Shown one piece after another: positions 1 through 6,115 of a stretch of DNA of 42,696 nucleotides (its first letter is position 1; each line of letters starts with the position of its first letter). The notes under the pieces are model-generated. The model was given only the letters and a program-made list of their open reading frames with translations, searched no databases and was not told the origin of the DNA. The translations under genes and the position numbers were made by a program. Source of the DNA: an uncultured Lachnospiraceae bacterium (GTDB lineage Bacteria > Bacillota > Clostridia > Lachnospirales > Lachnospiraceae); NCBI GenBank assembly GCA_910577675.1, contig CAJTOR010000030.1, positions 1 to 42,696 on the forward strand, read 5' to 3'.

Positions 1-53
1 TGAAGACTCTAGGGTTTCTGCAGTTTTATCGTTTCAAAACTGTCAAAGACAGG

Positions 54-82
54 ATTATATATCATATTTCTATCTCCATCAA
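54..82 (-). promoter_or_regulatory. Leftward sigma-A promoter for a gene beyond the left edge
   Basis: On the minus strand TTGATG (77-82) is followed 17 bp later by a perfect TATAAT (54-59). Transcription would leave the window to the left. The presumed 5' leader holds two overlapping short inverted repeats: 40-52 (CTGTC/GACAG) and 21-42 (CAGTTTT/AAAACTG). They share bases and cannot form together. No coding sequence is visible in 1-327, so the gene served lies outside the window. Confidence 0.5.
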
Positions 83-198
83 CTGTTTTTTTCCCATCGG
101 CTTCTTCGGATATTGTCCCCGGCTATCCTGGCGCGATCGAGCAGGAAAGATTTCTTCCTGCACCGCCATAGCGGCATACTTTCCCTGCGCGGGTCTGC

Positions 199-320
199 GC
201 ATCAAAAAGCTGCACAGAAACACTGTGCATCAAAAAGCTGCACAAAAACACTGTGCATCAAAAAGCTGCGCAGTGTTTGTGTACATAAAAAAGCCACGCA
301 GTGTCTCTGCGCAGCTTTTA
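199..320 (-). repeat. Tandem 28-bp repeats forming serial terminator-like hairpins
   Basis: A 28-bp unit starting GCATCAAAAAGCTG occurs at 199-226 and 227-254, with a third partial copy from 255. Read on the minus strand, each full unit is a small GCACAG/CTGTGC (or similar) hairpin followed by AGCTTTTT, so each resembles a short intrinsic terminator. The third copy also pairs with 307-319: AAAAGCTGCGCAG at 260-272 is the exact reverse complement of 307-319, giving a longer 13-bp stem. The array sits directly downstream of the small AbrB-type gene and probably terminates it. Positions 1-198 hold no other recognisable feature apart from the edge promoter. Confidence 0.7.
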
Positions 321-327
321 ACAGTTA

Positions 328-543
328 TCAATCTTTTTTTGGAAAATAATCTGCAAACATCTGGTTGGTGCTTACAAACGGCTGAATTGCGATTCCCTGT
401 TTCTTGTCAGCTAACATAAGGAGCATATTCCCAGGTTGAATATGAAACATATCCCTGACTTCTTTTGGCACAATAATCTGTCCTTTTGGTCCTACTTTTA
501 CAGATGTAACAAATTTGCCTTCTGCTGGTCCTTCATTTCCCAT
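328..543 (-). CDS. AbrB/SpoVT-type swapped-hairpin DNA-binding regulator
   Basis: A small 71-residue protein with one AbrB-like swapped-hairpin domain. The stretch VGPKGQIIVPKEVR followed by FHIQPGN is the characteristic core of this fold and lies at about residues 16-45. Such proteins dimerise and act as transition-state regulators or as antitoxins. The ATG at 543 is chosen because AAGGAGA sits 7 bases upstream; an in-frame ATG 60 bases further out lacks a ribosome site and overlaps the promoter region. No toxin gene lies beside it, so an orphan regulator is more likely than a toxin-antitoxin pair. Its target is unknown. A promoter is visible upstream and a hairpin array lies downstream, so it is probably monocistronic. 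Confidence 0.8.
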   Translation of the reverse strand: MGNEGPAEGKFVTSVKVGPKGQIIVPKEVRDMFHIQPGNMLLMLADKKQGIAIQPFVSTNQMFADYFPKKD

Positions 544-587
544 AATGAAATTCTCCTTTCGGGGAAGAAATATTTTACATGTAGAAA

Positions 588-616
588 AGTTTATCATATT
601 CATTCAATGAAGTCAA
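588..616 (-). promoter_or_regulatory. Promoter of the AbrB-type gene
   Basis: Minus strand TTGACT (611-616) and TAAACT (588-593) separated by 17 bp, about 45 bases upstream of the ATG at 543. Confidence 0.5.
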
Positions 617-690
617 TATTTTCAAAGTAGAAGCTGCAATATTTGTCTAAAAATCTAAAAAATTCCCAGTTTTATAGCCCCTGTGCATTC

Positions 691-1887
691 CTAAAACAGA
701 TTGCAGGATTTATCTTTCTCTTCTGCAAGGATCGCCAAATTCCTTTTAATCATTTCACAGCGCTGTTTTACACAGTCCACGGAGCGCAGCGGGTCTTCAG
801 GCGTGTTAAACACATAGTCGGTCAGCCTTTCAATGGTAGTTGATGCCACATGCAGCCTTGTATCGGAGGATGCATAATAAATGTAGACTTCCCCGTTTTC
901 CTCCGCGACTGCCCCGTTGGTAAATACCACATTCGATACATCGCCGACGCGCTCGCCGCCCTTTGGTCCTATCAGAAATCCAGAAGGCTCTGCAATCACC
1001 TTCCACGGTTCCTTCAAGTCCGTCGCAAATGCGTAGATAACATAGCGCAGCCCCGCGGCAGTATTTCGCACCCCGTGGGCAATATGGATAAATCCCCGCT
1101 CCGTCTTTATCGGCACTGCCCCCGCCCCGTTTTTTGCCTCGGTGATGGTATGGTATTTGCGCCTGCTTGTTATAATCTCCTCGTCAATCACAGCATTTGT
1201 AATATCTTCGCAGAGTCCAAAGCCAATCCCGCCGCCGGAACCTGTTTCAATAAAATCATCCATCGGGCGCGTATAGAACGCATATTTCCCATTTATAAAT
1301 TCCGGATGAAGCACTACATTGCGCTGTTGTGGCGAATTCAGGGTTTTCAGATTTGGCAGGCGCTCAAAGGTTTTTAAATCCTTCGTGCGCACAATTCCTG
1401 CCGCAGCGACCGCCGCCGAGAGGTCGCCCACCCGGCTGTCCTTGCTTTCCGAGCAGAATACACCATATATATAGCCATCCTCATGTTTGGTCAGGCGCAT
1501 ATCATAGACATTGGTTTCCTCCGGGCAGGTGTCCGGAAGCTGCACCGGATAGTCCCAGAACCGGAAGCCATCGACCGGACTTTCACTTTCTGCAACGGCA
1601 AAGAAGGATTTGCGGTCAGCACCTTCCACGCGCGCAACCAGGTAATATTTCCCGTTAAGTTTCAGTGCGCCGGAGTTAAATGTGGCGTTTACGCCATGGC
1701 GCTCTAAAAAGTTCGGGTTTGTGTTTATGTCAAGGTCGTATTTCCAGTACAGCGGGATATGCTCCCTTGTCAATACCGGGTTGCAATACCGGTCATATAT
1801 CCCGTTATATTCCCCGGTTTTTTCATTTTTTCGTGCGATCAGCCGGTTGTATTTTTCCAGCTCAACATAATACTGTTTATGTAACAT
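691..1887 (-). CDS. 4-O-beta-D-mannosyl-D-glucose phosphorylase (GH130_1)
   Basis: A cytoplasmic inverting phosphorylase that would convert mannosyl-beta-1,4-glucose plus phosphate to alpha-mannose-1-phosphate and glucose. The 398-residue protein has the five-bladed propeller signatures of GH130 subfamily 1: FNSGALKLNGKYYLVARVEGADRKS near residues 70-94, the NVYDMRL segment with candidate general acid Asp129, VVLHPEF, and a C-terminal YYASSDTR block. It closely resembles characterised Bacteroides and Ruminococcus albus mannosylglucose phosphorylases from memory. There is no signal peptide. The ATG at 1887 is preceded by GAGGT at 7 bases. It is the last gene of a three-gene unit after the 2-epimerase, which makes its substrate. 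Subfamily assignment is firm; exact specificity is inferred from family and context. Confidence 0.93.
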   Translation of the reverse strand: MLHKQYYVELEKYNRLIARKNEKTGEYNGIYDRYCNPVLTREHIPLYWKYDLDINTNPNFLERHGVNATFNSGALKLNGKYYLVARVEGADRKSFFAVAESESPVDGFRFWDYPVQLPDTCPEETNVYDMRLTKHEDGYIYGVFCSESKDSRVGDLSAAVAAAGIVRTKDLKTFERLPNLKTLNSPQQRNVVLHPEFINGKYAFYTRPMDDFIETGSGGGIGFGLCEDITNAVIDEEIITSRRKYHTITEAKNGAGAVPIKTERGFIHIAHGVRNTAAGLRYVIYAFATDLKEPWKVIAEPSGFLIGPKGGERVGDVSNVVFTNGAVAEENGEVYIYYASSDTRLHVASTTIERLTDYVFNTPEDPLRSVDCVKQRCEMIKRNLAILAEEKDKSCNLF

Positions 1888-1962
1888 CCCTGATACCTCT
1901 TATTATTAGTTCCGCAAATCCCCTCCACTAACGCCTCTTGCTGGAAGGAATTTGCTGTTTTT

Positions 1963-3150
1963 TTAGTTCCGCGGCTCCCCTTCGCGTGCACGCTTTATCA
2001 GTTCCATGCACATCCTGCCGTTGTGGTACGGGCATTTCCAGGGTTCCACAATGGGCTTTCTGCTTGTCGGCTTCCCGTCCTTATCAAGTTCCCAGTACCA
2101 TTCCGAACCTTCCCGCGCATCAACAAGCTTCTCCATAATATACTGGAATATATCCTCGCTTGCCTCAAGATATTCGGTATGTTCTTTCATTTTCTGCCAG
2201 CCGTTATAAAAACCGATAACCGCCTCCGCCTGCACCCACCAGATGCGGGAGGTATTGTCCACGCCGCGCTCGCATTCGTTTAAGAGCGAATGATCCACAT
2301 AGGCGCGCTCATAAATCTTTGCGGTCAGCGCCCTTGTTATAGGCGAGAGTTTCTCCTCCATCCCCGCATCACCAAGTACCTCCAGACCGCGGTCAACAAG
2401 CCATGCTGTCTCAATATCATGCCCGTAGGAATGAAGGTCTATAATACTGTTCATTTCCCGGTCAAAAAAAACTTCCTGTCGGCGTTTTTGCGGATTGTAA
2501 ATCTTTTCTGCAATCACATCCATCATAAAACGAAGGCGCTCCCCCGCAAGTTGATTCTTCGAAACGCGGTACAGCTCGGTGTATGCTTCAAACACATGGA
2601 GCAGAGTGTTCATCGTTTTCTCGGCAATCACCCCATTCTCCGAAAGCTTATCGTTTTCCACTGGGGAAAAAGCGCGGTCAAATGCTTCCAGATAACCGAT
2701 CTCATCCGTGCATCTGCCCTCGATCAGCTCCATCAGCGCACAGGCATTAAGAAGAGCTTCCTCCTTCTTTGTCGCGTCATAGTAGGATGCAAGTGCATAC
2801 ACTGCAAATGCCTGGTTGTAAGTATGTTTCGTGGCATCCGCCGCGCTCCCGTCATAATTGACCGACCAGTAAACACCCCCATACTCCTTATCAAGGCAAT
2901 GCTCCATCATAAAACGGTACGCATGGTCAGCGTACTCTAAAAGCGCTGTATCTTTCAACACCATCGCTGCATTTGAAAAAAACCATAGGATGCGGCTGTT
3001 AAGAATACACCCTTTCTCAGCCATTTTATCCACATTTAAATCAAAATCCATGTAACCGTAAAACCCGCCGTTCTCATTATCCCTAAGCTTCTCCCAAAAC
3101 GGCAGCAGTTTTTTTTGCAGATGCTCCTCTGCAAGTTTTTGCATCTTCAT
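1963..3150 (-). CDS. Cellobiose/mannobiose 2-epimerase (AGE superfamily)
   Basis: An (alpha/alpha)6-barrel epimerase of 395 residues that inverts C2 of the reducing-end sugar, turning mannobiose into mannosyl-glucose for the GH130_1 enzyme encoded next. The family's key positions are present: Arg53 in NSRILWFFS, His185 in NTLLHVFEAY, His244 in SYGHDIETAWL, the aromatic RIWWVQAEA segment and His376 in CPYHNGR. No signal peptide, so cytoplasmic. Start ATG has GGAG 6 bases upstream; the gap to the upstream phosphorylase gene is only 20 bases, indicating co-transcription. N-acylglucosamine 2-epimerases are the nearest alternative, but the flanking GH130 pair argues for the mannobiose role. Confidence 0.92.
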   Translation of the reverse strand: MKMQKLAEEHLQKKLLPFWEKLRDNENGGFYGYMDFDLNVDKMAEKGCILNSRILWFFSNAAMVLKDTALLEYADHAYRFMMEHCLDKEYGGVYWSVNYDGSAADATKHTYNQAFAVYALASYYDATKKEEALLNACALMELIEGRCTDEIGYLEAFDRAFSPVENDKLSENGVIAEKTMNTLLHVFEAYTELYRVSKNQLAGERLRFMMDVIAEKIYNPQKRRQEVFFDREMNSIIDLHSYGHDIETAWLVDRGLEVLGDAGMEEKLSPITRALTAKIYERAYVDHSLLNECERGVDNTSRIWWVQAEAVIGFYNGWQKMKEHTEYLEASEDIFQYIMEKLVDAREGSEWYWELDKDGKPTSRKPIVEPWKCPYHNGRMCMELIKRAREGEPRN

Positions 3151-3170
3151 GTCTTCTCCTGTTTTACAAT

Positions 3171-4193
3171 CTAGATAATCCCGATCGTACCATCATCCCC
3201 GTTATCCGTATGATGTTCCTTGATATAGGTCACAATCTCATCCACCGTCGTAAATGCAAGACCCACATAGCTGTCCGCCGCACCGTAATATATTGCAATC
3301 TTCCCGCTCTCTGCGTCGGTCAGCGCCGCGCACGGGAATACCACATTCTGTACAAAACCAGTTTCCTCATACCATTTCTCCGGTGTCAGGATGAAATCCC
3401 TCGTGCGGTATTTCACGATGGATGGGTTATCAATATCAAGCAGCGCAGCTCCCATACTGTACACATAGCCGTTGCATGTGCCTGTCACACCATGATAGAA
3501 TAAAAGCCAGCCCTCACTTGTTTCAATCGGTGCAGCGCCGCCCCCGATCTTTAAACTCTGCCACCACTGGTTATAGCCGCGGGTCATCACATGCTTGTGC
3601 TTCCCCCAGTATACAAGATCAGGACTCTCACTAACAAAAATATCCCCGAACGGTGTATGGCCGGAATCGCTTGGCCTTGAAAGCATCACAAAATTGCCGT
3701 TTATCTTGCGCGGGAATAGTACACCGTTGCGGTTAAACGGGATAAACGGATTATCAAGGCGCGTAAAAGTCTTAAAATCCGTTGTCTTAGCCAGCCCCAG
3801 CGCAGCGCCATAAAAATCGGTACACCAGATTATGTAGTACGCATCCTCCACCTTTACAAGGCGCGGGTCGTAAGCATAGCGCGGCATATAAGGCTCGCCT
3901 GCCTCATTAACCATCTGTATCTTCTCTTTCTCAAACTCCCAGTGGATCGCATCCTTGCTGCGCCCGAGATAAAGATGCGGCACACCGTCATTCTGCTCCG
4001 CGCGGAACACCCCGATAAACTCGCCCTCATAAGGCACCACCGCACTGTTAAAAATCCTTGCAACCCCTGGGATAGGATTGCGGCCAACAATCGGATTCTC
4101 GCTGTAGCGCCACACCGGTCCCACATACCCCTCCGGTTTCTCCTGCCACGGAATGTTTTTAAGATTCTCTGTAATCATAGTTACATTACTCAT
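3171..4193 (-). CDS. Beta-1,4-mannooligosaccharide phosphorylase (GH130_2)
   Basis: Phosphorolytic removal of non-reducing-end mannose from imported beta-1,4-mannooligosaccharides, releasing mannose-1-phosphate. At 340 residues it has the usual size for this subfamily. Visible signatures are ARIFNSAVVPYEGEFIGVFR (residues 45-64), YDPRLV with candidate general acid Asp109, LSRPSDSGHTPFGDIF, and YHGVTGTCNGYVYSMGAALLD. It lacks a signal peptide and is the first gene of the GH130-epimerase-GH130 unit, behind its own strong promoter. Mannosyl-N-acetylglucosamine phosphorylases fall in the same subfamily and cannot be fully excluded, but the GH26 mannanase and GH130_1 partner favour mannan oligomers. 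The ATG is preceded by AAAGGGG. Confidence 0.92.
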   Translation of the reverse strand: MSNVTMITENLKNIPWQEKPEGYVGPVWRYSENPIVGRNPIPGVARIFNSAVVPYEGEFIGVFRAEQNDGVPHLYLGRSKDAIHWEFEKEKIQMVNEAGEPYMPRYAYDPRLVKVEDAYYIIWCTDFYGAALGLAKTTDFKTFTRLDNPFIPFNRNGVLFPRKINGNFVMLSRPSDSGHTPFGDIFVSESPDLVYWGKHKHVMTRGYNQWWQSLKIGGGAAPIETSEGWLLFYHGVTGTCNGYVYSMGAALLDIDNPSIVKYRTRDFILTPEKWYEETGFVQNVVFPCAALTDAESGKIAIYYGAADSYVGLAFTTVDEIVTYIKEHHTDNGDDGTIGII

Positions 4194-4298
4194 TTTTGCT
4201 ACCCCTTTCTCCGTTATATTATTTTTTTATCATGCATTATAGTGCAATAAATTATAATCTGCACCATTGCTTTCTATTTTATTTTTCCCTACAACTGC

Positions 4299-4327
4299 AT
4301 TATACTAGAATATAAGCAGAATTGCAA
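4299..4327 (-). promoter_or_regulatory. Promoter of the GH130-epimerase-GH130 unit
   Basis: Minus strand TTGCAA (4322-4327), 17 bp, perfect TATAAT (4299-4304), about 105 bases before the GH130_2 start. The transcribed leader between it and the gene contains TGCACTATAATGCA (4232-4246 region), an imperfect dyad of the same GCA elements that fill the upstream array. Confidence 0.75.
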
Positions 4328-4371
4328 GCATTATTTTGCTTTATTCCGCACTATTTATGCACCATTTCGCA
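4328..4371 (-). promoter_or_regulatory. Phased GCA/GCT repeat array upstream of GH130 promoter
   Basis: On the plus strand, GCA or GCT recurs at 4328, 4338, 4348, 4359 and 4369, that is every 10, 10, 11 and 10 bases. The intervening bases also resemble each other (units such as TTATTCCGCA, CCATTTCGCA). The array abuts the -35 element and repeats with DNA helical periodicity, so all copies face the same side. A similar array lies between the LacI-type regulator gene and its promoter. This suggests a multi-site binding region for that regulator, but binding is an inference. Confidence 0.5.
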
Positions 4372-4437
4372 CATGAAATATATCCCCAAAAACCATTCCT
4401 TTTTTCTCCCATTCCATCCTTTATAATCCCTCTTTGG

Positions 4438-4470
4438 AATACGGCAGGCTGTGACACAGCCTGCCGTATT
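4438..4470 (-). terminator. Strong intercistronic hairpin after the binding-protein gene
   Basis: A near-perfect 16-bp inverted repeat, arms 4438-4453 and 4455-4470, 30 bases past the stop of the solute-binding gene. On the minus strand it is not followed by a T-run (TTCCAAAG follows), whereas on the plus strand GTTTTT follows. For the leftward operon it is therefore more likely an mRNA-stabilising or partial-termination stem that limits read-through into the GH130 genes. Confidence 0.6.
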
Positions 4471-4500
4471 GTTTTTCTTCCAAACCCAGATTTATTACTG

Positions 4501-6000
4501 TTACTTACCCAGATTCAAATCAAGATAGTCCTGTACAATCTGCTTCTGCTGCTCTGCTGCCTGCGCTGCGGTAAGAACTTCCTCCGCCTTTGAGGTAACC
4601 ATCGCATAAGGTGCATTTATATCGCCAATTTTATCCCAGAGGTCAAACCATGGGGTGGTCTCGCCCATCAATTTAAGGTACGAGAAATTCCTTTCGGTTT
4701 CCATCATATCCTCTGCCCACTCGGTATCATCACGGTACTCAAGATCGCCGTCATACCAGTTTGTATATTCCTTAAAAACCTGATAAACCAGTTCCGGGCG
4801 TTCCACACCGGCAGGGATAATGCTCCAGTTACCAGCCACCGCAATCTGGCTGTTTGTTTCCTGGTTTCCACTAGGTCCAACCGGCCACGGCACAACACCA
4901 AATTCAAAACCAAGATCACTTGACGAATTGCCCTGCTGAATCCATGAAGCGGAAACCCAGAATGCCACCTTGCCATCCTTAAACACATTGTTTGCATCCC
5001 AATCATCCTGATTCCACGGTTTCGCGGTCTTATCAGTCTGATAAATCTGGTACATAAACTCAAGCACCTCGATGGTCGCCGGGGAACTTAACATTTCCTG
5101 CGAACCTGATGCGACATGGGCTCCATTTGACATCAAAAGATAGTTGAACATTGTCGTCCACCAACCGGTAAGACCATACTGATCCGGATTGCCATCGCCG
5201 TCCGTATCCTTAGTAAGGATGCGCAGGTACTCCGCAAATTTATTCCAGGTCCACTCGCCCCTGTCATACAGATCCTGCGGATTATCAAGACCTGCCTCCT
5301 CAATCAGGCTCACGTTAAAACCAAGCGGATAAGCGCCAAGGTCAATCGCTGCCCCCTGAAACATATAATGCTTATCCATGCCCGGGATGTCCAGATAGCG
5401 GTATACAATCTGCTCGGTAAAAATATCATCGTCCGGCTTCGCGTAATCCTCAATCGCCATCGCATAGCCGCTCATAACTGCCGGAACACCAAACTGCAAA
5501 TCCACCTCATAGATATCACAGTCCGGGGACCCCGCCATAATCGAGGTATTGATGGACTCCATAATACCGTTCCATGTCAGGTTGACATACTCGAGGCGGA
5601 CATTATATTTTTCCTCGACACGTTTCAAATTGGCAAACTGCATTTCTGCGGTTTCCAGGTTCGATACCTCCGGCTGGGCATAAATATCAGCATGGGTACT
5701 GTCATAGTAATGGTCATACCATGTACCAATACGGATCGTTCTCGGGGTGGAACCTGCCCAAGGCTCAACGGATGTATCATCATTCAGTCCGCTTGTAGTA
5801 GGCTCCTGCTCATCCCCCTGAGGCGGATTTTCCTCGTCCCCGCTATTATCCGGCGCGCTGGTCGCAGTCGGATTATTTGTGCCCTGACTGGTCGGGGTCG
5901 GCGTGTTTCCACTTTCCTTATCCCCACAAGCTGCCATGGAAAGTGCCATAGCACCGGTTATTGCAAACGCGGTTGCCTTTCTGATTTTGCTGTTAAACAT
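4501..6000 (-). CDS. Lipoprotein sugar-binding protein of ABC transporter (CUT1)
   Basis: Extracellular solute-binding protein of 499 residues, likely capturing mannooligosaccharides for the permease pair encoded 2-4 kb upstream. A lipoprotein signal peptide ends at MAAC (Cys25), followed by a roughly 60-residue Thr/Pro/Asp/Glu-rich linker and then a family 1 binding domain from about residue 88. Typical elements are GAYPLGFNVSLIEEAGL, WTWNKFAEYL, a TDGDGNPDQYGL Asp-rich loop and FKDGKVAFWVSASW. Start ATG has a perfect AGGAGG. It is the last gene of the long leftward operon and is bounded by stable hairpins on both sides, a common arrangement that raises the level of the binding protein relative to the permeases. 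Confidence 0.9.
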   Translation of the reverse strand: MFNSKIRKATAFAITGAMALSMAACGDKESGNTPTPTSQGTNNPTATSAPDNSGDEENPPQGDEQEPTTSGLNDDTSVEPWAGSTPRTIRIGTWYDHYYDSTHADIYAQPEVSNLETAEMQFANLKRVEEKYNVRLEYVNLTWNGIMESINTSIMAGSPDCDIYEVDLQFGVPAVMSGYAMAIEDYAKPDDDIFTEQIVYRYLDIPGMDKHYMFQGAAIDLGAYPLGFNVSLIEEAGLDNPQDLYDRGEWTWNKFAEYLRILTKDTDGDGNPDQYGLTGWWTTMFNYLLMSNGAHVASGSQEMLSSPATIEVLEFMYQIYQTDKTAKPWNQDDWDANNVFKDGKVAFWVSASWIQQGNSSSDLGFEFGVVPWPVGPSGNQETNSQIAVAGNWSIIPAGVERPELVYQVFKEYTNWYDGDLEYRDDTEWAEDMMETERNFSYLKLMGETTPWFDLWDKIGDINAPYAMVTSKAEEVLTAAQAAEQQKQIVQDYLDLNLGK

Positions 6001-6031
6001 ATACTACCTCCTATTCTGTATTTGCCCCAAA

Positions 6032-6107
6032 GGACACGGCACCTTTGCGCCATGTCCCCTGAAAGTTACTGCCTGTAAACCGGCAATCCAAACTGCCCCG
6101 CCGGTTT
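6032..6107 (-). other. Two intercistronic hairpins between lipoprotein genes
   Basis: Two inverted repeats fill the 115-base gap: 6077-6084 with 6100-6107 (AAACCGGC/GCCGGTTT), and 6032-6040 with 6049-6057 (GGACACGGC pairing with GCCATGTCC through one G-U). Neither has a T-run on the minus strand. They probably protect or process the mRNA rather than terminate it. Confidence 0.5.
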
Positions 6108-6115
6108 TAAATCTT

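Noticed and set aside
199..272. Repeats near the left end as a CRISPR array
   Set aside because: Units are directly contiguous with no spacers and each is a hairpin plus T-run, which fits terminators instead.
225..419. Plus-strand open reading frames through the 28-bp repeats
   Set aside because: They read through the tandem hairpins, give low-complexity Cys/Lys/His-rich peptides, and run antisense to the AbrB-type gene without a ribosome site.
328..543. AbrB-type gene as an antitoxin
   Set aside because: No toxin-like gene follows or precedes it; the downstream side is the hairpin array.
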